A stretch of DNA of 20,226 bases. Source: a virus. The notes below the pieces were generated by a model. That model ran no database searches. It saw only the letters and a program-made list of their open reading frames with translations, and was not told where the DNA came from. A program made the translations under genes and the position numbers. The stretch covers positions 1-20,226 of the IMG/VR virus record IMGVR_UViG_3300037508_000472; one strand, 5' to 3'. Shown piece after piece: positions 5,855 to 14,160 of the stretch; position 1 is the stretch's first letter, and each line of letters opens with the position of its first letter.

Positions 5855-6001
5855 ATGCAAAACTGGCAGCTTGCCCTGCTTATCAAGCCTTTCGGAATTC
5901 TGGCCTTCTGGCTTGTCGCCGCCGTCATCGCCCGCCTTGTCATGCGGATGATTCCCGATGGCAAAATCAAACGCCTACTGTCCCGCCGCGTAGGCCCCTG
6001 A
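5855..6001 (+). CDS. Lone small membrane protein, moron-like, 48 aa
   Basis: A 48-residue protein on the opposite strand to all surrounding genes. After MQNWQLALLIK comes one hydrophobic helix (about 12-33, PFGILAFWLVAAVIARLVMR) and a basic tail (PDGKIKRLLSRRVG), which by the positive-inside rule would face the cytoplasm. A GAGGGA ribosome site lies 5 nt before the ATG; an in-frame upstream ATG lacks one. I have seen similar short membrane proteins in prophages, with no known function. It sits between the tail fibre and the internal protein gene, has its own promoter, and its end overlaps the minus-strand gene by 27 nt. This is the classic layout of a lysogenic-conversion 'moron', and a role at the host envelope, such as superinfection exclusion, is a reasonable guess. 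Confidence 0.65.
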   Translation: MQNWQLALLIKPFGILAFWLVAAVIARLVMRMIPDGKIKRLLSRRVGP

Positions 6002-7993
6002 GCCGACCGCCGTCGCCGGGAGGGCGTAGCGGTACAGGGACTGTGCAAGTTGCGCCTGCTGGCTTGGCTGTAGCCGCTGCATCATCTGCGCGGCGGTCTG
6101 CGGGTTCATCAGGGCTTCGACAAGGCGCTGCTGGATGGCCTCTTCTGCCGGTCTGGCAATGGCGCTGATACCCCGCCCCACGGATTGAGACAGCACTGAT
6201 TCCGCCCAAGACTGGGGCAGGCCAAGCGGGCCGATGACTTGGCGCATGATGTTCTGCGATGCCAAGTTCTGAGCCGTGTTGGAGCCCGCGGGCCGCGTGG
6301 CGTCAATGGTTGCCCGCCTTGCCAAAAACTCCTGCACGTCGTCCAGCGTCTGCATCTGCGCGGGGTCTAGTACATTGGCCATCGTTGCGCCCTTGAAGCC
6401 CGTGGCCCGCTTGGCGAACTCATCGCCAGAACGCAGGGCCTCGGCAAACTGTTGCGCCCTGCTTCGGTCCAGCGTGACACCTGGGGTGTCCGCCAAGGCC
6501 GGGACGAACTTTTCGTACAGCGCCCGCCCCAGTTCCATCTGATTGATGGGCCGACTGCCCTGCGCGAACGCTTTTTCGGCTTGTGCGAATTCAGGCACCG
6601 TTTTGCTTAGCTGGTGCATCAGCGATTTTTTGACGGTCGTCAGTTCCCGCTTCACGAAAGCGTTGTCCTGATTCGCCATGATGGTTTTGATGTTGTCGAT
6701 GGCGGAAATGATGGCCTGCGGGTTCTGCCTGACGACGTAATCCGGAGTGGAAACGTACTGCTTTGCAAGGTCCAGCGCCTCAGTGAACGCCTTCCCTTTG
6801 GGCGCGATACGCTTCAGGTCTTTCAGCGCCTCATCCGCCGTGACGGTGCCCTTCCTGAGCCTGTCCAGCACCGTCCTTGCGGCTTTGATGTCCGTACTAC
6901 CGGGTGCGCCTGCGTTTCGTCCCTGTAGGGCGTCGTTCAGAACCTTCCACGCATCCGAGCCGCGCTGCTGTGCCGGGTAGGCTTCAAACAGCGTTTCGCG
7001 GATTTCACCCAACGACTGGTTCAGCGCTTTGTTGGCAGGGTTGGCTTTGAGAACGCGGTCAATCAGGCTGACGGTGCGCCCCGGATCTACTTCAGCGGTT
7101 GACTGCCGTGCAGCGGTATACAGCGGATTGGACGCCTGCTTTCTTGCGGTCTGCGCTGCCGCCATAGCCGTGTCATCACCAGCAATGCCTGACAGGGCGT
7201 TACGCACGGCCAGCGTGTTGGACATGTTCCTTTCGGCAATGTCGCCGGCCACGATGGGGTCCATTGACTGCGCGGCACGCTGCAAGGAAGCGAGGCCGGG
7301 GTCTTGTGTTGCCTCGGCTAGCGTCATCTGCACGCCTGGGACACGCGAAGCCCCGGTGGCGTTGGCGATGGCGTCGGGGTCTCGAGCGAAGCGGCGCAGC
7401 ACTTCGGCTGCGATGGTTTCGCGTCCACCTGACGTGAACGGGCGAATTAGCGCCCCGGCAACTTTGGGCGCAGCGTTGCCGAGGGCTTGGCCTGCCGCGC
7501 CGAACGCTACGCCCGTGCCGATGTTGTCCAGCGTGCTTTCACCCGTGGCCGTCGGCTGAAGGCCGCCCATCAGCCCGCCAAGGGCGGCGGAGCCGATTAC
7601 GGTATTTGCCCCGGGAATGGCCGCAGTAGGAGCGGCAATGGCGACGTTACCAAGCAGATTGCCAAATGCGCCCGCGCCCGTATTAAGCAGCGGCGCGTCT
7701 AAGCGCTTGGATTCGTCAATAGACGCTTGCAGGGGCGCTTCTGAGGATTCAGGCATCAGTACCTGGGCAACGCCTCGCCCAGTGTCCATAAGCGCCTTGC
7801 CGAAGCCTGCGCGGGCCTTTTCCAGTGTGCCCATGCCCTCGGTCGGATCTAGCGACTCCGTGAGGCCCACGCTTTTATAAAAATCAGCTACAGGCATGTC
7901 GGAATAGAATTTCCGGTGCAGCGCCGTGGCCAATTCAACGTCACCCATGTCCTCGTACTGCGGGAACTTGGCGCGCACTTCCTGCATGTTCAT
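5975..7993 (-). CDS. Large internal virion / DNA ejection protein
   Basis: A 672-residue protein. The N-terminal ~40 residues (VRAKFPQYEDMGDVELATAL) match a short motif I recognise at the start of many podovirus internal core and ejection proteins. Residues about 105-190 form a Gly/Ala hydrophobic region (GAGAFGNLLGNVAIAAPTAA), and the remainder is predominantly helical with many Ala, Gln and charged residues up to a hydrophobic C-terminus (ALPATAVGSGAYAAG). Proteins of this build are packed in the capsid and released ahead of DNA to build a conduit across the envelope. No lysozyme catalytic motif is evident. It shares a TGATG overlap with the preceding internal-protein gene. The exact counterpart in model phages is not clear. 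Confidence 0.7.
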   Translation of the reverse strand: MNMQEVRAKFPQYEDMGDVELATALHRKFYSDMPVADFYKSVGLTESLDPTEGMGTLEKARAGFGKALMDTGRGVAQVLMPESSEAPLQASIDESKRLDAPLLNTGAGAFGNLLGNVAIAAPTAAIPGANTVIGSAALGGLMGGLQPTATGESTLDNIGTGVAFGAAGQALGNAAPKVAGALIRPFTSGGRETIAAEVLRRFARDPDAIANATGASRVPGVQMTLAEATQDPGLASLQRAAQSMDPIVAGDIAERNMSNTLAVRNALSGIAGDDTAMAAAQTARKQASNPLYTAARQSTAEVDPGRTVSLIDRVLKANPANKALNQSLGEIRETLFEAYPAQQRGSDAWKVLNDALQGRNAGAPGSTDIKAARTVLDRLRKGTVTADEALKDLKRIAPKGKAFTEALDLAKQYVSTPDYVVRQNPQAIISAIDNIKTIMANQDNAFVKRELTTVKKSLMHQLSKTVPEFAQAEKAFAQGSRPINQMELGRALYEKFVPALADTPGVTLDRSRAQQFAEALRSGDEFAKRATGFKGATMANVLDPAQMQTLDDVQEFLARRATIDATRPAGSNTAQNLASQNIMRQVIGPLGLPQSWAESVLSQSVGRGISAIARPAEEAIQQRLVEALMNPQTAAQMMQRLQPSQQAQLAQSLYRYALPATAVGSGAYAAGQ

Positions 7994-9195
7994 CAGCGAA
8001 TCCCCAGCGGGTCTGGCGACTGGCTGGGCGAAATGCTGAAGCCGTCAGACGCAGGCCGCTGCGCGCCCACGCCAAGCTTGGCGCGAACGATTGAGTCGAT
8101 GTTCGCAATCTTGCTGGCCCGCGCTTCCGGCGTGTCTTTTCGCGTCGGAATCATGTTCAGCAGCATCTCCTGGTCCTTGTCCGTAAACGTGCCCTCACCA
8201 GCAACCCGGAAAATCTGTTTCAGCACGGGGGCCATGGCAGCCACGCCGCCTTCGGCCTGCTGTTGCCCCGTGGTAAGTGCCGGAAGCCGCCCAGCAAGTG
8301 GGCCTGTGTCAGCAGAGCCCAAGCCGGAAATAAGGCCGTTACGCGCCGCCTCGTACAGGGCGAAGGTTTCCTGTTTTGCGCGCTGATTTGCGCTCTGTTG
8401 CGCGGCGGCTTCAGCGCTCGCTCTTGCCCCGGCTTCCGCGCCCGCGACTTCGGCTCGGTACTCCGGCTGCTGCTCAGGGCCGGGGTTAATCGGGAAGCTG
8501 GCAATCGGCGGGCCTGCCGGGTTCAGCGGGTCAGGCATGACGCGGGCATCGCCTGTGTCAACAAACGGGCTTGAGCGCTTCATCGTCAGATAGCGCTGCT
8601 GCTCATCCGGCGAAAGCTTGCTGAAGAACTGATACTCCTGCACGTTTGCAGGCGGCTGCGCACCGTTGATTCCGCCGATGCCACGCAGGCGAGCGGCCTC
8701 CACTCGCGCCGCCGCGTCTAGCTGGGCGCGCTCAAACTCCGCCATGCGGTCCTGCATCGCGGCGTTTTCTTCCGCCCTGCGGTCCATTGCGGCTTGGTCT
8801 GCTTCAGCGCTCAGTTTCCTGTCGCCCATCATGGCCTCAAGGCCGAAAGCAGCCGTGTCGGGGTTGTTTAGCAACGCTTCTGCGTTACCGTCCTTGCCGT
8901 AGCCCTTCAGCGCGTCCACCAGCATCTGCTGGCGATCGCGCATGTACTTGTCCTCATCCGCATCAACGCGGCTTTGCGACCGGCTGGCGATGAGGGCCTG
9001 CCCCAAACGCTCAAAGGGTGCCACGGGGCTATTCGGAATCGCCCAACCGCCCGCCATCTGCGTGCCGGTATCTGTGGGGCGCGCCGCCTGCATCCTGAGC
9101 ATTTCAGCAATGCGCTGGCGACGCTCGAGATCACGCTGCTCAGGCGGGGTGAAGGGCGTCATGGCGGATTGGCCGCCGATAAAGGGATTTGCCAT
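7993..9195 (-). CDS. Internal virion / DNA transfer protein
   Basis: A 400-residue protein with a Gln/Arg/Ala-rich helical N-terminal two thirds (for example 'AEENAAMQDRMAEFERAQLD' and 'AEAGARASAEAAAQQSANQR'), which suggests long coiled coils, and a compact C-terminal region with 'LKQIFRVAGEGTFTDKDQEM' then 'LLNMIPTRKDTPEARASKIA'. I recognise this last pattern from several podovirus DNA transfer and internal proteins. Position between two other internal-protein candidates supports a role in genome delivery. No enzymatic motif or signal peptide is present. The ATG is three codons from the preceding stop region and the end overlaps the next start (TGATG). Confidence 0.68.
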   Translation of the reverse strand: MANPFIGGQSAMTPFTPPEQRDLERRQRIAEMLRMQAARPTDTGTQMAGGWAIPNSPVAPFERLGQALIASRSQSRVDADEDKYMRDRQQMLVDALKGYGKDGNAEALLNNPDTAAFGLEAMMGDRKLSAEADQAAMDRRAEENAAMQDRMAEFERAQLDAAARVEAARLRGIGGINGAQPPANVQEYQFFSKLSPDEQQRYLTMKRSSPFVDTGDARVMPDPLNPAGPPIASFPINPGPEQQPEYRAEVAGAEAGARASAEAAAQQSANQRAKQETFALYEAARNGLISGLGSADTGPLAGRLPALTTGQQQAEGGVAAMAPVLKQIFRVAGEGTFTDKDQEMLLNMIPTRKDTPEARASKIANIDSIVRAKLGVGAQRPASDGFSISPSQSPDPLGIR

Positions 9196-9197
9196 CG

Positions 9198-10064
9198 TTA
9201 GCGCCCCATCAAAGCGGCAGAGCCGAGGTTAACCGCCGCACTGCCGATCGGGCCAAGCCATCCGCCGTTAGCGTTGTATGCGCCCATGTTGGCGTTGAAG
9301 AGGCCCTGGTTGTAATTGCCCGCAAGGTTTGCTGCCCCGAGCATGTCGGGGCCTGAGGTTGTGGCCTGTTGGGCAAAGGCGTTAAACGCGGGATTGGTGA
9401 CCTGTGAGCCAGTCCTCACCGCGTTGAGTACGTTGATGGGCCTGTCCTGCAAAGCGGAGAGGAGGCCGAGCTGCTGCGTCTGCGCCTGCTGGCCCGTGTT
9501 GATGCCGTACAGGGCGGCCTGCATCATCGCGTCGTTTTCGCGCTGCGACTGAAGCCGCATTTCGTTGTCGTAGGCTTCCGAGCCGAGCGGGATGCCCTGA
9601 TTCGCCAGCCGGTTTTCGAGGGCTGCGCGGGAGCGGTCGAGGTCGGGCCTGAGTCGCGCCATGATGGCGTCCTGCCCGGTCTGGCCTGCGTTGACCATTG
9701 AGGCCGGGAGGTCGGCTGAGGTGATGTTTCTGCTAAGCGCCTGCCTGACGTAATCGAGGCCCTGATTCTGCAACCCGGCAAGGCCGAGACTGGTCTGATT
9801 CTGCGCGTCCAGCAGGCGGCGCTGCTCCGGGGCAAGGCTTAAGGTCTGCGTCCACCCGGAATCCGGATCGCTGCCGGCTTTTGTGTACGTGAGGTTACCG
9901 TAGGGCGTGACCTGATTGATGCGGTTTGCCGCCGCCGCCGCTCGCGTGGCTTCAAGGTTGCCCAAAGCGGTCTGCTGCGCCGCTGCGGCGTAGTTGGGCG
10001 CAGGCGGGGGGCTTGGCGCGTCCTTGAAGTAAACCCCGACACGTCGGGCGAAATAGTTACGCAT
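9198..10064 (-). CDS. Virion-associated protein, probable internal protein
   Basis: A 288-residue protein with an N-terminal 'APNYAAAAQQTALGNLEATR' then 'AAAANRINQVTPYGNLTYT' segment that recurs in uncharacterised virion proteins of short-tailed phages. The middle is helical with Gln/Asn/Arg repeats (RLRPDLDRSRAALENRLANQ), and the C-terminus is Gly/Asn/Ala-rich (NANMGAYNANGGWLGPIGSA). Composition resembles small internal proteins that accompany the two larger ones downstream. The start at 10064 overlaps the stop of the GNAT-like gene by 8 nt. I do not know a tested function for this family. Confidence 0.65.
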   Translation of the reverse strand: MRNYFARRVGVYFKDAPSPPPAPNYAAAAQQTALGNLEATRAAAAANRINQVTPYGNLTYTKAGSDPDSGWTQTLSLAPEQRRLLDAQNQTSLGLAGLQNQGLDYVRQALSRNITSADLPASMVNAGQTGQDAIMARLRPDLDRSRAALENRLANQGIPLGSEAYDNEMRLQSQRENDAMMQAALYGINTGQQAQTQQLGLLSALQDRPINVLNAVRTGSQVTNPAFNAFAQQATTSGPDMLGAANLAGNYNQGLFNANMGAYNANGGWLGPIGSAAVNLGSAALMGR

Positions 10065-10470
10065 GCTTATCCTCCAGCCATCGGCACATGTCGCGCCACA
10101 TCACATAAACCATCATGTTTCCTGTTGGGTGCGCGCCCCATAAAACCGTCTCAAGCTTGAAGCCCAGGTGCTCGTCAAACTTGCGGGCTTCCGCGTTGCC
10201 CTCGCCTACCAAGCCGGTAACCCGCCTGACCCCGGCCACGTTGAAGGGGTAGTCGAAACATGCCCTCAAATACTCACGGCGCAGCCAGCGCTTCGTCCCG
10301 TCGCTGGCGACGTGCATGCACAGGTTGACGCCGTTGAAATCGCTGTAGACGACGCCCGCCCTTAGCTTTCCGTTTTCTTCCCAACCAATCCCAACGGCCG
10401 CGCCGTAATTGCCATGCTCGCCTGTCCGCTCCGCTACCCACTGCACAACGGAGTCGCCGGTTACGATCAA
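10057..10470 (-). CDS. GNAT-like acetyltransferase-fold protein
   Basis: A ~137-residue protein, starting at a TTG (10470) that overlaps the stop of the preceding tail gene as TTGA; an ATG at 10512 would add 14 residues but would overlap the neighbour by 46 nt. Features compatible with an acyltransferase fold are a beta strand KLRAGVVYSDF, a Gly/Glu segment in the acetyl-CoA region ('VRRVTGLVGEGNAEARKFDE') and a late 'HLGFKLETVLWG', which resembles the common 'LGF..e' ending of GNAT enzymes. Such proteins occur inside the structural clusters of several phages, where they might modify virion or host proteins. The catalytic residue and substrate cannot be assigned. Fold assignment is moderate. 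Confidence 0.65.
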   Translation of the reverse strand: MIVTGDSVVQWVAERTGEHGNYGAAVGIGWEENGKLRAGVVYSDFNGVNLCMHVASDGTKRWLRREYLRACFDYPFNVAGVRRVTGLVGEGNAEARKFDEHLGFKLETVLWGAHPTGNMMVYVMWRDMCRWLEDKHA

Positions 10471-12002
10471 ACGACGCCCCCGTCCTGTATCAGGTAGTCG
10501 ATGGCAATCCACCTGAGTTGCTCAGTGCTGACGGCCCCAAGCATGTGGGCAGCAAACGAATAGCCCATGGCGTAGGCCGTTTGCCAATCCCTGCGAATCG
10601 TCGGGTCGCCGCCCCACGTCCCCACATCCCACAGGCCCGAATCCCATACGGCAGCGCTTGAAGGCACGACGGCCAAAACGCCAGTCGGCGGTGACGTGTC
10701 GAAGTCGGCATTGACGCCAAGGTTGACTGCCGGGGCACCGTCAGAAGCAAACACGGGACGCAGCAGTTTGACTTGCTTCATTTGCGTGTTAGCCCCGTGG
10801 GGGCTGAATGACTGCAAGCCCTGAAAGCGGATGTCCACGCCGTCATCCGCAAACGTGTCCCAGGCTTTTGCGACAAAGCCATTGCCGCCGAAATACATCC
10901 GGTCGTTATGCCGTTCCCAACAGGTCGCATTCCAGCCAACAAACCGGCACCACGACCCTGAAATGGTATTCATGGCAAATTGCACGGCCTGATTCGTCCC
11001 CGTGGGCACGTTCAGCAGCAACATGTTTTCCGCTGGATACAGGATGGCCTGCCAGCCGTAATTCCCCGAATACAGGCTTGCGTATTCATTGAGCGCGTTC
11101 TGGATTTTCGCCGTCACGCGCTGGTTGTTCATGTCCTGCTCAGTTTTAAGCGCACGACTGAGCGGCGTCAGCCCTTCCTTCAGGACGAGAAACAGGTCGC
11201 CGCCGTATTTCATGAAGCAGCGCCGGCCAATGGGGTTGCCGACTTGGTAGACGCCGATCAGCGCCCACGTAGCGGGGGCGGCGGGGTCCGTGCCTTCGTA
11301 AACGGCCACTTGGCCTTCGGAAGTGATGAAAACGGCGTAGTCGTCGATGCCGAAGCCAACGTCCAGCGTCCACGTCGCCATGGCTACAAGCGAGCCGCCG
11401 CGTGAAAAGATGCTGGAGAAATCAAACAGCGTCGCCGCGCCGGATTTGGCATTGGTGGCCAGATACCAAGCCTTGAGGCTGTTTTTCTCAACAAACCACA
11501 GCCGGTTTTTGTGGCTGTTGACGTGAATCAAGTCAGCCGCCGTCGCGCCCGTGATGGTTTCCGTCGCCCAGGTGGTGCCGTTGTAACTGCGCACGCCATC
11601 GGCCCCGTTCACGGCAATCAGCCAATTCCCTGCGGAATTGACAAACATGGTGTGCTGCCAGCGGGCATTGTTGAGGCTCGAGACAGCGGCGGCACCAACG
11701 ACGCCAGCCGTCGTCACGTCGTAGATGGCCGTGCCTGCCGCCGCGAAAAGCTTCTGGCTTCCAGAAGGCGGGCTGTAGTCCATCAGGGTTTCGACGGTGC
11801 CCGTAATGCCGGTCACGTGGTCTGAATAGCCTAAGCGCACGCGCACGTCGGTGACGGTCGGAAACATGTTGTCCAGAATCACCGCGTCGCGCTTGTCCAT
11901 GTCGGCCAAGGAATCGCGGGAATTCCAACCCCCGACAGGCGCGGGGACGCTGACGGTGCGCGCTACCTGCCCGCGTGTCAGCCTTTGGGCCGGCGACCTC
12001 AC
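10467..12002 (-). CDS. Large tail structural protein, beta-propeller-like (nozzle candidate)
   Basis: A 511-residue protein from a GTG start that overlaps the preceding adaptor stop (GTGA). It contains an early 'PAPVGGWNSRDSLADMDKRD' and 'AVILDNMFPTVTDVRVRLGY', then many short beta-strand units (YNGTTWATETITG; YLATNAKSGAATLFDFSSIF; AVYEGTDPAAPATWALIG; NTISGSWCRFVGWNATCW) that suggest a propeller. Proteins opening with this GGWN...AV.LDN.FP pattern are widespread in short-tailed phages directly after the adaptor gene. By order and size the best analogue is the tail nozzle (P22 gp10 or T7 gp12 class). The role is inferred; the phage origin is clear. Confidence 0.72.
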   Translation of the reverse strand: MRSPAQRLTRGQVARTVSVPAPVGGWNSRDSLADMDKRDAVILDNMFPTVTDVRVRLGYSDHVTGITGTVETLMDYSPPSGSQKLFAAAGTAIYDVTTAGVVGAAAVSSLNNARWQHTMFVNSAGNWLIAVNGADGVRSYNGTTWATETITGATAADLIHVNSHKNRLWFVEKNSLKAWYLATNAKSGAATLFDFSSIFSRGGSLVAMATWTLDVGFGIDDYAVFITSEGQVAVYEGTDPAAPATWALIGVYQVGNPIGRRCFMKYGGDLFLVLKEGLTPLSRALKTEQDMNNQRVTAKIQNALNEYASLYSGNYGWQAILYPAENMLLLNVPTGTNQAVQFAMNTISGSWCRFVGWNATCWERHNDRMYFGGNGFVAKAWDTFADDGVDIRFQGLQSFSPHGANTQMKQVKLLRPVFASDGAPAVNLGVNADFDTSPPTGVLAVVPSSAAVWDSGLWDVGTWGGDPTIRRDWQTAYAMGYSFAAHMLGAVSTEQLRWIAIDYLIQDGGVV

Positions 12003-12697
12003 GGCTGATTCCAGCTTCCGGACGGCACGACAACCAGCGGCACGACATCGTACATGGTGCCCGTCATGCTCAGGGTCGGCTTCACGGCATCGCGCTGGAG
12101 CAATTCAGCAATGCGGCGCTCGTACTTGGCGAAGTCCTCCGCATACGTCATGCCTTTTGCCTGCTTCCAGCGCCAGATGGTGCCCAGAATCATCGTCGTG
12201 TCATCAAGCAGGGACGTGTCGGTGTCGGACTGGTATTCCGTCCCACCGGCAGCCGTCCACTGGTTGGTGATGTACTCGAAATAGCAGTCCTGTCCCGCAG
12301 CGGGGACGGGGTAGAAGCGGATGTTGTTGGCAATGATGCGGTAGCGGTTGAAAGGCCCCGCAATCTGGATTGCCTTCTGCTGCTGCCAGTCCTGCAAACT
12401 GTCCGGGCCGTAAACGGGACGGCGCAGGGTGCGGTTCCAGATGGTGTCATTCACAATCCAGCCGAAGCCGGTCGTGATGGCCGCAAGCGAAGTCTGAAGT
12501 TCCGCCGCGGCGGTCGTAAACGTTGCCTCACGCTGTAGCGCCTGCCACTGATACCGCGACGCCTGCTCCTGCCCTTCTTCGTTGGCCAGTTCCACCAATT
12601 GCTGGACCTGAAGGTCGGAGGACGTATAGGCAGCATTCGGCACCGAAATGCCGATACGCTTACACACGCGCTGTATCAGTTGCAGGCAATTCAGCAT
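11999..12697 (-). CDS. Head-tail adaptor protein of short-tailed phage
   Basis: A 232-residue protein. 'MLNCLQLIQRVCKRIGISV' followed by 'QVQQLVELANEEGQEQASRY' and 'WQALQREATFTTAAAELQTS' matches the N-terminal helical pattern of the phage adaptor family (P22 gp4 / T7 gp11 / SU10 adaptor type). A central beta segment includes 'RIIANNIRFYPVPAAGQDCY' and FEYITNQW, followed by a helical 'WRWKQAKGMTYAEDFAKYE'. Adaptors dock twelvefold on the portal and seat the nozzle, and the next gene is indeed the nozzle candidate. The start shares a base with the preceding stop (TAATG). Confidence 0.78.
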   Translation of the reverse strand: MLNCLQLIQRVCKRIGISVPNAAYTSSDLQVQQLVELANEEGQEQASRYQWQALQREATFTTAAAELQTSLAAITTGFGWIVNDTIWNRTLRRPVYGPDSLQDWQQQKAIQIAGPFNRYRIIANNIRFYPVPAAGQDCYFEYITNQWTAAGGTEYQSDTDTSLLDDTTMILGTIWRWKQAKGMTYAEDFAKYERRIAELLQRDAVKPTLSMTGTMYDVVPLVVVPSGSWNQP

Positions 12698-13287
12698 TAC
12701 GCGGCTTCCTCAACCTGAGGCGGACGCCCCCGGCGCTTCTCAAGGGCCTCAAGGCGGCCTTCCAGGCGCTCCACCACTTCTTCAAGGCGGCGCTTGTCCT
12801 CGCGAAGGTCGGCGACCTCCTTCACCAGCGGCGACAGGTCGCGCTTCGCCTGAAGCTCGGCCACGGCCATGTCACGCAGCACGCGCCCGTCCATGCCGAT
12901 TTCACCAAGGGCGGAATCGGGGACAGCGGCCAAGTCCTCAAGCGTCGGATATCGCGCAGCCAACTGCTCGCGGCGGGACTTCAGGATTCGCTCCCAGTGC
13001 ATCAGCGGCGTACCTTCTCGCGGGATTTCCCGGCCTGCCTTGAATGCCGCCAAGCCTTCCTTGAATTCCGAAACCCATGAATGCTCATAGCGCCCTTCGC
13101 GGGCCTCGCGGCCTTTCCGCTCAATCCACTCCTCGGCGAAAAACTCCATCGGGTCGCCCTTGTGCCCGTGTGGCGTCACCTGAATAAACGTGACGATTTT
13201 CGGCACTTCGTAGCCCATTTCGGCGGTTTTCTCGGCATCGACACCGTGCTCACGGTCGATGAAGCGGAAATAAGGAACTCGATTCAT
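12697..13287 (-). CDS. Conserved phage protein with C-terminal coiled coil and AT-hook-like motif
   Basis: A 196-residue protein. The ATG at 13287 is chosen over longer in-frame starts because GGAGAC lies 8 nt upstream and the longer frame would run through an intrinsic terminator. Residues 30-95 (VTFIQVTPHGHKGDPMEFFA, 'WVSEFKEGLAAFKAGREIPR', EGTPLMHW) match a pattern recurrent in phage proteins encoded near capsid genes. Residues about 150-185 form a charged coiled coil (REDKRRLEEVVERLEGRLEA), and the end KRRGRPP resembles an AT-hook, a minor-groove DNA-binding tail. It may bind packaged DNA or act in head maturation; no function is established. The gene is the first after the head cassette terminator. 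Confidence 0.7.
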   Translation of the reverse strand: MNRVPYFRFIDREHGVDAEKTAEMGYEVPKIVTFIQVTPHGHKGDPMEFFAEEWIERKGREAREGRYEHSWVSEFKEGLAAFKAGREIPREGTPLMHWERILKSRREQLAARYPTLEDLAAVPDSALGEIGMDGRVLRDMAVAELQAKRDLSPLVKEVADLREDKRRLEEVVERLEGRLEALEKRRGRPPQVEEAA

Positions 13288-13334
13288 GCTGTCTCCAAGC
13301 GGTTGCGCTTTGTTTTGCCCGCTGTATTGCGAGC

Positions 13335-13363
13335 AAAAGAAAGCGCCCCGGCGAACCGGGGCG
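13335..13363 (-). terminator. Intrinsic terminator after the decoration gene
   Basis: On the minus strand CGCCCCGG-TTCG-CCGGGGCG (13363-13344) forms a perfect 8-bp GC-rich stem with a stable TTCG loop, followed by CTTTCTTTT. It lies 13 nt after the stop at 13377 and before the ribosome site of the gene starting at 13287. It should end or reduce transcription coming from the head genes. Confidence 0.85.
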
Positions 13364-13376
13364 AGGGTGGTGGTGT

Positions 13377-14150
13377 TTAGGCCGCGCCAGCCAGCGTCGG
13401 ACGGTTGCAAGTCACGATGTTGTAGAACGCCGTGCCGTCGTTGTACGTGCCGGTGACGGACACCGCGCCAGTCGTGTTGCCGTTGGCGGCAAGCGTGATG
13501 GTGCGGTTATCCGGGTTGATGTCGTTGATGATGGAAGCCGCTGCCGTCGCGCCCGTGGTGGACACGCCCTGGAACCAGCCGAACGAATCGGACACGGTAA
13601 TGACGGGCGAGCCGCTGCGGACGTTGGCCACCTTGACCACGGTGCTGGTCGCGGCGCGGGTGACGCGGGCATTCAGAATCTGACGGTTGGTCAGCGTGCC
13701 GCTGCCCTGACCGGCTGTCGTGGACGACAGGCCGATACCGGCATCCGCCGCGACGCTCGCCGCAGACCACACCGGGGTCGAACCGCTGATGACGCCCCAC
13801 AGGAAGTAGGTGCCAGTGGCGGTCGCCGACGGGATGCCGACGCTGTTGAACGCCACGGAACGGCCGGTGCTGGCCGTGGTCGCGGCAAGGGCGGCGTTGA
13901 AGCCACCAGCCGAGCCGGGGACGTTGGTATCAACGGCAATGCCCTGGTCAAACGCCAGAATAGTGCCGGTACGCAGCGGGGTGCCCGTGGTGAAGGCGAA
14001 ACGCAGGTACACGAGTTCCTGCGCGCCCCAGTACGGGTCCACAACAGAAACGACGGTGCCCAGCGCATGACGCTGGACGGTATCCCAGGTGGCGAAGTTG
14101 CCGACCGGGTTGGCTCCCGCAATGGGGAGCAGCGAAGAGGCGATGGTCAT
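13377..14150 (-). CDS. Probable capsid decoration / head-associated protein
   Basis: A 257-residue Thr/Ser/Ala/Gly/Val-rich protein, almost entirely beta, with no charged helices. It opens 'MTIASSLLPIAGANPVGNFA', contains a central region (STGRSVAFNSVGIPSATATG) and ends with 'RTITLAANGNTTGAVSVTGT' then YNDGTAFYNIVTCNRP. It lies immediately after the major capsid gene, with a strong AAGGAG ribosome site 7 nt before the ATG, and is followed by a terminator. A highly translated beta-rich gene directly downstream of the capsid gene is the usual position of capsid decoration or cement proteins in tailed phages. The assignment rests on position and composition, not on a recognised domain. Confidence 0.65.
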   Translation of the reverse strand: MTIASSLLPIAGANPVGNFATWDTVQRHALGTVVSVVDPYWGAQELVYLRFAFTTGTPLRTGTILAFDQGIAVDTNVPGSAGGFNAALAATTASTGRSVAFNSVGIPSATATGTYFLWGVISGSTPVWSAASVAADAGIGLSSTTAGQGSGTLTNRQILNARVTRAATSTVVKVANVRSGSPVITVSDSFGWFQGVSTTGATAAASIINDINPDNRTITLAANGNTTGAVSVTGTYNDGTAFYNIVTCNRPTLAGAA

Positions 14151-14160
14151 ATGTTTCTCC

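Noticed and set aside
13288-13410. 41-residue N-terminal extension of the 12697 gene
   Set aside because: It would translate through a strong terminator hairpin and overlap the decoration gene; the ATG at 13287 has a good ribosome site.
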